Positions 27,785-35,413 of a stretch of 64,000 bases of DNA are shown here, in pieces. The notes beneath the pieces were generated by a model. That model ran no database searches and was not told where the DNA came from. It saw only the letters and a program-made list of their open reading frames with translations. Source of the DNA: JABDBL01 sp963845445 (GTDB taxonomy: Bacteria; Cyanobacteriota; Vampirovibrionia; Obscuribacterales; Obscuribacteraceae); NCBI GenBank assembly GCA_963845445.1, contig CAWJSE010000002.1:3355141-3419140 (forward strand). The letters are read 5' to 3'. The position numbers and the translations under genes were made by a program. Positions within the stretch are counted from its first letter, which is position 1; each line of letters begins with the position of its first letter.

Positions 27785-28825
27785 TCACTTGACGCCGCAT
27801 TCGAGAATGCGGAAGATGTTATTCTGAGAACTGAGTTCAGAATTAACGTTCATCGGCAAAGTGATAACGGGATCAGCATGGCCGATGTTGACGTTCGCGA
27901 GAATCGGAAAGTGGTAGCCTCCGGTCTGCCTAACGATGGCATCGAGGAATTGTTGATTATCTGAAAGCGAGTAAGCGGGTGGCCTTCCGACCACCATTCC
28001 CCGGATTCTTGAGAAAACGCCTGCCAGTCGAAGGTCGCCTAATCTTTGCGCGACATTGCTGATAAGAGGTCCACGATCGACATGATCCTGACTGGGCTCC
28101 ACGTCGAGAAACAGAATGCTATCGTCGTAGTCTGTATCGAAGGCTGTGCCTTTCACTTGCAGGAGAGAGTAAAGGCATCCTCCAGTGATCCGACCCCCGG
28201 CGCTTCCTTCGCGGAGCCAGAGATGACCATCTACGTTGGCGTTCTGGACGCGCGCTCTTGTGAGATCCTTTTTCGTCCCCCAGTCGAGAAATTCATTGGT
28301 CCAAGAGCCCGACGGTTGAATTATCATTTCTTCTCGCTCTCCGCTGAGCGTGGAGATGAAGCTGTCGAGAGTGTACTGCCAGGGTGCGGGATACTCAGCG
28401 AACTGTGTCATCAGGCATGGTCCGTAGAACGAGACGAGTCTCGCCTTGACCCACAGCGCCGAATGGAGCAGTGTATTGTCTGAGTATCCGCAGAAAATTT
28501 TCGGGTTGCGCTTGATCAACTCATAGTCGATCAGCGGCAGGACTTCGTTGAGTGTAAGTCCGCCAATGGCCGCCAAAATTGCGCGCACATGATTGTCGCG
28601 AAAGGCGTCGTGAAGATCGCCTGCCCTTTCTTCCGGTGTACCTCCGCTTCCGTGGTAGTCCTTGTATATGCTTGGATAGACAACCACAGAAAATCCCATT
28701 GATTGAAGCGCTTGCACGCCTCGCTCCACTCGATGTGGAAAGAAGGCAGCGGCTCCACTCGATAGGGAAATGATAGCGATGGTGTCGCCGGCTTGTAATC
28801 TGTGTGATTTGAGCATCTCGCTCAT
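27785..28825 (-). CDS. MccF-like serine peptidase (family S66)
   Basis: 346 residues, intact. MccF relatives hydrolyse the bond between an amino acid and a nucleotide or peptidoglycan-type substrate and give immunity to microcin C-like inhibitors of aminoacyl-tRNA synthetases. Ser115 in FCGYSDNTLL and His316 in NIGHADP are the catalytic pair; LFLDVEPS probably supplies the Glu. AGGAG precedes ATG 28825. Nearly every motif matches the AT-rich copy at 19442. Standing inside a run of synthetase genes, it fits self-protection, although general LD-carboxypeptidase activity on muropeptides cannot be excluded. Confidence 0.9.
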   Translation of the reverse strand: MSEMLKSHRLQAGDTIAIISLSSGAAAFFPHRVERGVQALQSMGFSVVVYPSIYKDYHGSGGTPEERAGDLHDAFRDNHVRAILAAIGGLTLNEVLPLIDYELIKRNPKIFCGYSDNTLLHSALWVKARLVSFYGPCLMTQFAEYPAPWQYTLDSFISTLSGEREEMIIQPSGSWTNEFLDWGTKKDLTRARVQNANVDGHLWLREGSAGGRITGGCLYSLLQVKGTAFDTDYDDSILFLDVEPSQDHVDRGPLISNVAQRLGDLRLAGVFSRIRGMVVGRPPAYSLSDNQQFLDAIVRQTGGYHFPILANVNIGHADPVITLPMNVNSELSSQNNIFRILECGVK

Positions 28826-28909
28826 TACTCCTATGAGTTAAGGCCTGGTTACCCTCTTGTTCTAGCGAAAGGACACCGAGCCAGTCGCGATGTCTCCCGT
28901 GAGGACTCT

Positions 28910-29947
28910 TTAAGGAATGGCTTCCCTCCCGTTCTCGCGGTAGATGACGGTGAGGTCGCGGATATCGTCGTGGTCAAGAAGCCAGAGGAGGTAACGTTCA
29001 AGTCCCATGCCGAAGCCCGAGGTTTGCATTGGCGCAATTTCGCGCATCTCGAGGTACCATTCGTATGGCGCCTCGTTGATCTGGTGTTGAGTGAGCGCCT
29101 GGCGCACCGCACTGGTGGCAGTATGGCGTTGTCCCGATCCCACCGTTTCGCACTGCCCAAGGATCAGATCCGCATTGACGGCCCGCCCCGTACTGCCCGC
29201 CTCGAAGGCTTGATAGAAGGGGACGGACTGGTGCTCAAAATGCGTGACCCAGACCGGTCCGTAGCGGCGGAACAACTCTCCCTCGCCAGCCTTAGTGAGG
29301 ACATCGAAACCACCGGGATGGGCGTGAATCCAGTCAGTACCGCCGCTGCGCAATTCGGCCTGCGCGTCCTCCATGCGGATGGTGCGGTATTGTCCGCCCA
29401 ACTGGATCAAGTCCTCAATGTGGTCGAGCCTTCCGGCGAGCGCCAAGATGGAATTTCGAGCTGTGGCGAGGAGTCGTTCGGAGGCGAAGTGGACAAGCCC
29501 GTCTGCCAAGCGCATGACGTCGGCCAGCTTACCAAGAATCTCCGCCTCGGCATGGTAGAACTGTGCAAGGTGAAACTGATCCGTCTCCTCTCCACGGAAG
29601 CATGGCATGAGGTAGTAGACACCGGTACTGCATTGTCGGCAGCCGAGTTCCAGCATGAATTGCATGGAATCGGCCAGGTACGTTTTAACCCCCATCAGCT
29701 CAACGCTAACAGGAAGACTATCACTACCGAGTCCCATCGGGCTCGAGATGCTTCCGGTAGTGATGGGCGCGAGGAATGCGGTCAGTCCTTCGCTTGTGAA
29801 AAACTCGTGGACTGCTTGCTGAAGTCGATGCTGGATGAGGATCAAGTGATGGTACCAAGGGTTGGTCATAGCCAACCGCCAGGAAGCAGGTCCTTCCCGC
29901 CACGCTTGGGGCGGTCTGATCTGGCTTGAAATGTCGGAGTTCGGCAT
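28910..29947 (-). CDS. Asparaginyl/aspartyl-tRNA synthetase-like catalytic domain without anticodon domain
   Basis: 345 residues of class IIb synthetase core. Motif 2: MPCFRGEETDQFHLAQFYHAE. Motif 3: GFGMGLERYLLWLL with its Arg. The N-terminal OB-fold anticodon-binding domain of AsnRS/AspRS is absent: the protein begins 30-40 residues before the catalytic domain. Stand-alone cores of this kind are known as asparagine synthetase-like or amide-forming paralogues rather than tRNA-charging enzymes. First large gene of the cluster, 84 bases before the MccF-like gene. An alternative start is ATG 29869. GC-rich. Confidence 0.8.
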   Translation of the reverse strand: MPNSDISSQIRPPQAWREGPASWRLAMTNPWYHHLILIQHRLQQAVHEFFTSEGLTAFLAPITTGSISSPMGLGSDSLPVSVELMGVKTYLADSMQFMLELGCRQCSTGVYYLMPCFRGEETDQFHLAQFYHAEAEILGKLADVMRLADGLVHFASERLLATARNSILALAGRLDHIEDLIQLGGQYRTIRMEDAQAELRSGGTDWIHAHPGGFDVLTKAGEGELFRRYGPVWVTHFEHQSVPFYQAFEAGSTGRAVNADLILGQCETVGSGQRHTATSAVRQALTQHQINEAPYEWYLEMREIAPMQTSGFGMGLERYLLWLLDHDDIRDLTVIYRENGREAIP

Positions 29948-30061
29948 GGTGAGCTTGCTCCACCTGAGGGGATTGGGGGTTCATGGTGCATATCGAAAAG
30001 TGCGCGAGAAGAATCACGCACTTTTGGCGAAGATTGGGAAAAACTGTCTAGGCGCAACCTT

Positions 30062-30289
30062 TTATGGACGCTTCCAAGGTCCACGCCATATCATGTCTGG
30101 GTGCTTGAAAATTGACAACCTGTCATGGTAGCGGTAGATGACGAATGCCCAGACCAAGGCGATGAGCGCCATGATCATGAGAAAGACACGTGCCCCACTC
30201 CCCGAATTTTTCATTTTATTGGCGCTTCCCATCAACGCGTCGGGAAGTCCTTCGCGCAGTTGCGCATTCTTTTCCGGGGTGGATGGCAT
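30062..30289 (-). CDS. Small membrane protein upstream of the aaRS cluster
   Basis: 75 residues with one hydrophobic helix (RVFLMIMALIALVWAFVIY, about residues 34-52), a Lys-rich N-terminus and a basic tail ending in RGPWKRP. No strong ribosome site. It follows the 52-residue membrane protein by 25 bases on the same strand and precedes the AsnRS-like gene by about 110. No homology recognised. It may be part of the same transcript. Confidence 0.5.
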   Translation of the reverse strand: MPSTPEKNAQLREGLPDALMGSANKMKNSGSGARVFLMIMALIALVWAFVIYRYHDRLSIFKHPDMIWRGPWKRP

Positions 30290-30314
30290 GGTGGTTGATG
30301 TCTTTGCTGCGTTC

Positions 30315-30473
30315 TTAGCGGGTTGTAGAATAGGCCAGGAGAACGAATACGATCACCGCCCCAATCGCTACGACGTACCCAAATCCGCGATCTTTCTCTT
30401 GACGGGGATTTGAGTATTGACGTCCTAACCCCCAAGGATAGCCGTAACTGAAACCTCGAAAACCGTTGATCAT
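30315..30473 (-). CDS. 52-residue Gly/aromatic-rich membrane protein
   Basis: Starts at ATG 30473 behind AAAGGAG at good spacing. The N-terminal half is rich in Gly, Tyr, Phe, Arg (FRGFSYGYPWGLGRQYS) and the C-terminal half is one membrane span (FGYVVAIGAVIVFVLLAY). Its ATG overlaps the stop of the preceding small frame as ATGA, a translational-coupling arrangement. It resembles neither a known lysis protein nor a known leader. A peptide precursor or a membrane anchor for the cluster are both speculative. Confidence 0.6.
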   Translation of the reverse strand: MINGFRGFSYGYPWGLGRQYSNPRQEKDRGFGYVVAIGAVIVFVLLAYSTTR

Positions 30474-30628
30474 GGATGACTCCTTTGTGGTAATTGGGTC
30501 ACGATAATTGTCTTCACTTGCTGCACCCGGTCTTCGTGAAGCTTTGTGCCAACCGGTACCTCCCCCGTTAAGTCCATCGCTTGGTCACCACAAATCCACT
30601 CTAGACCGGAACAGAGTAGCTGTGCCAT
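30470..30628 (-). CDS. 52-residue small protein coupled to the membrane protein
   Basis: ATG 30628 to TGA 30470, overlapping the next start by 4 bases (ATGA). Two Cys (CSGLEWIC) and a segment LTGEVPVGTKLHEDRVQQVK. No strong ribosome site, so support rests on the overlap and on the GC-rich composition it shares with the cluster. Confidence 0.4.
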   Translation of the reverse strand: MAQLLCSGLEWICGDQAMDLTGEVPVGTKLHEDRVQQVKTIIVTQLPQRSHP

Positions 30629-31203
30629 GCGGTGATGTTGAAGCTTAAGAGCGTCCCTCCTCTGAGGGATGGCTATGCTGGAAAGTGAGTTCTATAGTTC
30701 TCTATAAGTAATGCTCCGAAAAAAATGGTGGTTGATGTCTAATGATTCGGTTTAACAAATTAGAAGAAACCAGATCAAGGGCAATTACAAGCAATTCAAT
30801 TAAAACGTCTCGCGCAAAAGCTTATATTGCCACCTATTTTTTGAGGCGAGTCGATCGTTATATCTCCACTCTAAGCCGGCACTGGACTCAGACTGCATAG
30901 CTAACGCGCATTAGTAATAATGTGTGCCGATCGGGGGCGCGAATGGTATCGTTACAATTAGCACAACTGCGCTTCCAGCAAAGAATTCCACCTAGAATTC
31001 AGCAATTATTTTGCATGATCAAAAGTTGGTTCAATCTTGGGATGAATTCTTTGCTGAATAACAGGGCATCCTGCTGGTATTAAGACGCTGTCTTGTATTT
31101 TAAATAAAAAATTACTTGCTCTTTTTCTAATGCTTAGCTATTCTGTCAGCTCAGCGATGTTCAATAAAAAAATTCATGGAAGGAATCAAAAATTAGTTTT
31201 ACT
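30629..31203. other. Intergenic, right edge of the GC-rich aaRS cluster
   Basis: GC-rich sequence ends near 30700 and AT-rich sequence follows. It must hold the promoter of the minus-strand cluster, but no clear -35/-10 pair was found. Near 31000 two strings (CAGCAAAGAATTC at 30978 and GAATTCTTTGCTG at 31044) form a 13-base inverted repeat about 53 bases apart. Confidence 0.5.
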
Positions 31204-31959
31204 ATGAAAGCTGATTATTCAAAAATTGCTCATACTTATGATCAAGCCCACCCCGCTTCTGATATGGCAATAAATAGAGTCCTGAACTTTTTGGACACAA
31301 ACATAGATCAACATAAGAAAATCAAGCTGCTCGATTTGGGCTGTGGTACGGGACGATTTACCATACCGATCGCTAAAAAATTTAACTACTATGTCATTGG
31401 TGCAGACAACTCAAGCGATATGCTTGAGAGAGCTAAGTCCAAGGACGGTTCCGAAAAAATAAGTTGGGAATTACAGGACGCAACCGCTCTCTCTTATGAA
31501 GACAACTATTTGGATGTTGTATTTATAAGTCATCTGCTTCACCATTTTGATCAACCTGACCGGGTGATAAGAGAATGCTACCGTGTGCTTAAACCCGGTG
31601 GTTTAGTTCTTAACCGTTACGGCGCTATCGAAGACATTCTTGAAGATCCCGAGCATAGATTTTTTCCAGAAATCGGCGATATTGATCGTTTAAGGACACC
31701 TACAAAGAGACAAGTAGAAGATTGGTTTGAACAAACTGGTTTTAAGGCAATACAGTCGGAATGTCTAGCACAAAAAACGTTTGCCCACCCCGGTGAGCGG
31801 TTGGCAGCAGTTAATAGGCGTTTTATATCAGCTTTGTGGTTAATTAGCGATTCCGCCTTTTATAAAGGTTTGCATGATTTAGAAAAATACATTGCCTCAA
31901 ACCCAGATTATGAGTGGCTGCTGAAATGTAAAATCACATTCACCTTTGGAATAAAATAG
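31204..31959 (+). CDS. Class I SAM-dependent methyltransferase, AT-rich
   Basis: 251 residues. SAM motif I KLLDLGCGTGRFTIPIAKKF, acidic strand end IGADNSSDM, and LDVVFISHLLHHFDQPDRVI are typical of Methyltransf_11/25 enzymes of the UbiE-like group. The C-terminal third (RLRTPTKRQVEDWFEQTGFK) resembles small-molecule methyltransferases. Substrate unknown. ATG 31204 has AAGGAA some 20 bases ahead, weak. It lies near the aaRS cluster but on the other strand and with native-like composition, so a functional link is only possible. Confidence 0.85.
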   Translation: MKADYSKIAHTYDQAHPASDMAINRVLNFLDTNIDQHKKIKLLDLGCGTGRFTIPIAKKFNYYVIGADNSSDMLERAKSKDGSEKISWELQDATALSYEDNYLDVVFISHLLHHFDQPDRVIRECYRVLKPGGLVLNRYGAIEDILEDPEHRFFPEIGDIDRLRTPTKRQVEDWFEQTGFKAIQSECLAQKTFAHPGERLAAVNRRFISALWLISDSAFYKGLHDLEKYIASNPDYEWLLKCKITFTFGIK

Positions 31960-32091
31960 TTTATTAGCAAAATAAAGCCATACCCGTTTATTAGATATAA
32001 AAATTACTAATTAGGAAAATGTAATGCTAAGAAATAGGCATATTTCTCCTAAATTTTCTAATATATTATCAATCATAAAAGGGAGCTAACC

Positions 32092-33387
32092 ATGTCTGAG
32101 CTAATTTTTTGGTTTTCTCGCTCACAAGAACAAATCGAATTAGAGCGTACTATTTATATTGATAATGGTGCAGAAATTGTGTCCATTCGAGGTAAGAGCA
32201 GTGGTGCTTATAAAGGTGCCGGGGTATTTCAGTGGACTCCAGGAGTAAAAGCTCTTGCTATAGTTTTTACTAGAGCTTTAATTCGCCAACTCAAACAAGT
32301 TTCTACATTTTTGCCTCTGCTTGAAGGCACAAAAGGTAGCCTAGCGTTTTCTTTATACTATGCCTTAGTCAAACAACCCGTCTGGTTATTTGAAATGTTT
32401 GGTAGCGCTATAGATGGAAATGCCAAACTGCGAAAGATACTTTTTCGTAGCAGCCTAGGCACTGGCAAAGTTGCAGTTTCTCTGAATGAAGAATTATTAT
32501 CGCCTAATTCAATTAAAATCTATATAGACAAAAGGGAAATTCGGAGCGTTGAGGAACTTGAAAGTTTAGTATCCACATTGCTAGAGGAAGAAAAATCTAT
32601 TACAAAAATGGGCGATGGCGAAAATTGGGTTTTATCTCGACACAAAAGTCCAAGCAACATGCAGATATATAACTTACAGCCGACAGCCACTTCTATTTTG
32701 GATCCAGACAATATTTATCTTTTCGAGCAGTTGCAATTTCCTTCTAGTTCAACAGCAGATCGTTTAAGCTGGGATAACTCAAATGGTCAATGTCCATCGA
32801 CTATTTGCGGTCGAATAGTGCAGGCTAAGCAGTTATTTGAAGAGTTAACTTACCAAACTTGTGATGACGCGACGCGCAGTCAATTTGAGCAGTGGCTTGC
32901 CACTATGCAACCGTATCCGGATGGCGAATGGGGAATTGATACCGAAAGAGAAGGTCGACTCGTTCCAGGGTTTATAAGTTCGCTAAAAGGTCATAATAAG
33001 CAATTTACTTCTAATGGTTTCCATCGCACTTTTATTTGGCGCGATCGTTTAACCAAGGAATTAGTAGCAACTTTAACTCTGGGCAAAGATGATCGCGGCG
33101 TAAGTGAAAGCAATCAACTCGATTGTGACGGAACAATCCTTGGAATAAATGTTCGTTGGGATTTAAGAAACCGTGGGATAGGGCATTATTTAGTTGCTTG
33201 CATAAACAAGCATATTATTGATTTTGTCAAACGCGACGGCAAGCCGCGGTTAATCCATACTTCTAATTACAATTTAGGTGGCGTTCCTTGGCCGATGCTA
33301 AAAAAGATTGGCTATGAAGTAATTACTTCGCCAGTAAAAACCGACTTTGGTTTTATTCCAATTTGGGCAAAAACTTATTTAACCTAG
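32092..33387 (+). CDS. Two-part protein: unrecognised N-terminal domain plus GNAT-like C-terminus
   Basis: 431 residues; ATG 32092 is preceded by AAGGGAG. Residues 1-165 form a domain shared with the convergent gene at 33379-33996 (ELERTIYIDN, RGKSSGAYKGAGVFQWTPGV, KQPVWLFEMFGS, KVAVSLNEELLSPNSI). Residues 260-431 look like an acetyltransferase: HRTFIWRDRLTKELVATLTL, then NVRWDLRNRGIGHYLVACIN, whose RNRGIG matches the acetyl-CoA loop of GNAT enzymes. Function not known. The 3' ends of the two paralogues overlap by 9 bases. Confidence 0.65.
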   Translation: MSELIFWFSRSQEQIELERTIYIDNGAEIVSIRGKSSGAYKGAGVFQWTPGVKALAIVFTRALIRQLKQVSTFLPLLEGTKGSLAFSLYYALVKQPVWLFEMFGSAIDGNAKLRKILFRSSLGTGKVAVSLNEELLSPNSIKIYIDKREIRSVEELESLVSTLLEEEKSITKMGDGENWVLSRHKSPSNMQIYNLQPTATSILDPDNIYLFEQLQFPSSSTADRLSWDNSNGQCPSTICGRIVQAKQLFEELTYQTCDDATRSQFEQWLATMQPYPDGEWGIDTEREGRLVPGFISSLKGHNKQFTSNGFHRTFIWRDRLTKELVATLTLGKDDRGVSESNQLDCDGTILGINVRWDLRNRGIGHYLVACINKHIIDFVKRDGKPRLIHTSNYNLGGVPWPMLKKIGYEVITSPVKTDFGFIPIWAKTYLT

Positions 33388-33996
33388 GCCTAAAGTGTAT
33401 TGATCAGACAATTGTGTGAGTTCAAATTCAGCAGGATTGTTGCAGGATATAAGGGCAGACTCTCTGCCAGTATGTTGCTCTTTATTGATTATATTTTGTA
33501 ATAGCCTTTCAGATTCTTGGATATTTTTGAGTAGCATGTTCTTAAAATAAACTTCGATTGATTGGGGAGCCAAGAGTTGTTCGTTGAGAGACAGGGCGAC
33601 TGTACCACCTCTTCTTATGCCAGAATTACTGCGCAATATTAGCTTGCGCAAGTATGCATTACCGTTATTATCCGCACCGAACATAGAATACATCCAGTCT
33701 GGCTGTTTATCTAGTGCGTAATCTAATGAAGAAGCTAGACTTCCTCTTTCACCCTCAAGTAACGGCTCATAGATAGTATCGTCATTTATGCCATGGGTCA
33801 GGGCTTTTAGTAAGATTATTACTAAGGCTTTAACGCCAGGTGTCCATTGAAATGAGCCCATGTTCCTGTAAGCGCCACCGGTTTTGCCGCGCACGGACGC
33901 AATCTTGATACTGCTAGGATTTTCTATAAATACTGTTCGTTCAAGTTCGCAAGAACCTGTCCACGATTTTTGGAACCAGAGGGTTAATTCAGCCAT
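33379..33996 (-). CDS. Paralogue of the N-terminal domain of the 32092 protein
   Basis: 205 residues carrying only the shared domain: LERTVFIENPS, SVRGKTGGAYRNMGSFQWTP, KQPDWMYSMFGADNNGNAYL, VALSLNEQLLAPQSIEVYFK. The acetyltransferase-like part is absent. AGGAAG lies before the ATG at 33996. Convergent, tail-to-tail with its relative and overlapping it by 9 bases. No known family recognised. Both are AT-rich and probably native. Confidence 0.65.
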   Translation of the reverse strand: MAELTLWFQKSWTGSCELERTVFIENPSSIKIASVRGKTGGAYRNMGSFQWTPGVKALVIILLKALTHGINDDTIYEPLLEGERGSLASSLDYALDKQPDWMYSMFGADNNGNAYLRKLILRSNSGIRRGGTVALSLNEQLLAPQSIEVYFKNMLLKNIQESERLLQNIINKEQHTGRESALISCNNPAEFELTQLSDQYTLGLG

Positions 33997-34340
33997 AAGC
34001 TTCCTATTATTATTGCGATTGATATTGCACTTAACTTTGCGATTTCGTTCAAAGAGATCGACCTAAAATCCAAGATTGACTATAAATTGTGGAGGTAAAT
34101 TTTGTCAGCTATTCAGGATTCACTGAAAGATTCACTGAAGAATGCAAAAATTGGTCTGGCTTGATCGCATCATGTGTCATTAAGGAAGCTCTAATCTCCA
34201 AAAAGATTAATAACAAAAGAGTGCGTAAGCGTTCAGCGAGATTATCAAGCAGAGATTTCCAGGTTAATTTTAGACTAGTTATCCGGAAGCACGTCAGCTA
34301 AATCCTTGTAATTACTAGCGGTAATTTTTTTGATTACATC
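33997..34340. other. Intergenic, left flank of the duplicated trpS-mazF block
   Basis: AT-rich, with no convincing gene. A short frame near 34101 reads SAIQDSLKDSLKNAKIGLA and ends at once. Homology to the trpS region starts abruptly at 34341. Confidence 0.45.
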
Positions 34341-34721
34341 AGTGCAGACACCGTCCAGAAAAAAATAAAAGGCATGTACACAGACCCCAATCACTTGGGT
34401 GTGGAAGATCCAGGCACAGTGGAAGGCAACCCAGTGTTTGCTTATCTAGATGCTTTCGATAAAGACAAAGAAGGGCTAGAGGCAATGAAAGCCCATTACC
34501 GCCGGGGTGGCTTGGGCGATACTGTGGTAAAAAAGCGCTTGACTGAAGTGCTTCTGGCTGAATTAGATCCTATCCGCACCCGTCAAGAAGCATTTGCTAA
34601 AGATCCTGCCCAGGTAATGCGCATTGTTGAAGAGGGCACCAAAGTGGCTCGTGCTGCCGCTGCTCAAACCCTGAAAGAAGTACGGCAGGCTATGCGTATT
34701 GATTATTTTGGTAGTAAATAA
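34341..34721 (+). pseudogene. C-terminal fragment of tryptophanyl-tRNA synthetase
   Basis: About 125 codons nearly identical to the end of trpS (18768-19147), beginning inside ADTVQKKIKGMYTDPNHL and ending in IDYFGSK. The catalytic half with HIGH and KMSKS is missing, so it cannot charge tRNA. The homology continues past the stop into the mazF 3' end, showing one duplicated block of about 500 bp. Confidence 0.9.
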
Positions 34722-34739
34722 ATCGCTTTAACACATTAC

Positions 34740-35069
34740 TCAAAGAGCGGGGCAAGCTGGCCACAGCACTTCGTCCATAATTGCCACTGGCACAGTCTCA
34801 AGCTTCTGTGTACCAAGAGCATCAAGATCAAGGATGCGTGGCTGATCGCAGCGAATAACCCCAATAGTTTTTAAACCTGTTCCTATCAATAAAACAGCAA
34901 AGCCAGCCGTACGAGCAAAATTCCTGCTGCTGGTTATGGGCAAAACAACAGGTAGTCTGGTAAGGCGATTAAATGGCTCTGGGGATACAATCAAAACCGG
35001 ACGCTCTGCCTTTTGTTCATTTTCTTGAGTGGCATCAAGAGAGACTAAATAAATATCACCGCGCTTCAT
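34740..35069 (-). CDS. mazF: MazF/PemK-type endoribonuclease toxin
   Basis: 109 residues: MKRGDIYLVSLDATQENEQK with the family GDIY and RPVLIVSPEPFNR segments, then PVVLPITSS and IGVIRCDQPRILDLDALGTQ. It cleaves mRNA at short motifs and is held by the MazE-type antitoxin encoded just upstream (stop and start overlap by one base). The last residues (DEVLWPACPAL) differ from the canonical DEVLAKLAPLFE seen in the fragment at 19162, because of small indels near the 3' end, so toxin activity may be affected. Confidence 0.88.
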   Translation of the reverse strand: MKRGDIYLVSLDATQENEQKAERPVLIVSPEPFNRLTRLPVVLPITSSRNFARTAGFAVLLIGTGLKTIGVIRCDQPRILDLDALGTQKLETVPVAIMDEVLWPACPAL

Positions 35070-35326
35070 TATTGCTGCTCATTGCCAATGCGCCCCACAT
35101 CCAGCCACTCTTTATCTTCAGGCGAAATGGGCTGCGAAGCATCACATTGGGACAAAAGTTCGTCAAGCGTATAGCTGGAGCGCGGCTGCGGTTCTATAAT
35201 TAGCCGGTTCTCATCTACCGAAAAACCAACCGGCGCACCGGCTTTTAAATGAAGAACATCCAGAATTGCCGGTGGTACAGATAGCATTACTGACCCGCCC
35301 ACTTTGCGAAGGTAACTTATATGCAT
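35069..35326 (-). CDS. mazE: MazE-type (AbrB-fold) antitoxin
   Basis: 85 residues from ATG 35326 (a TTG one codon earlier is also possible). LRKVGGSVMLSVPPAILDVL is the swapped-hairpin DNA-binding signature, and the acidic C-terminal tail should bind MazF. It precedes mazF with a one-base overlap, the usual antitoxin-first order. Confidence 0.88.
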   Translation of the reverse strand: MHISYLRKVGGSVMLSVPPAILDVLHLKAGAPVGFSVDENRLIIEPQPRSSYTLDELLSQCDASQPISPEDKEWLDVGRIGNEQQ

Positions 35327-35413
35327 CAATAGGCCTCAAATGTTATATTTAAATATAACAATGTCAAGGGCACATGTCTAGTCTCTGGTTAAAATACCGG
35401 GCTAGATTCAGTA

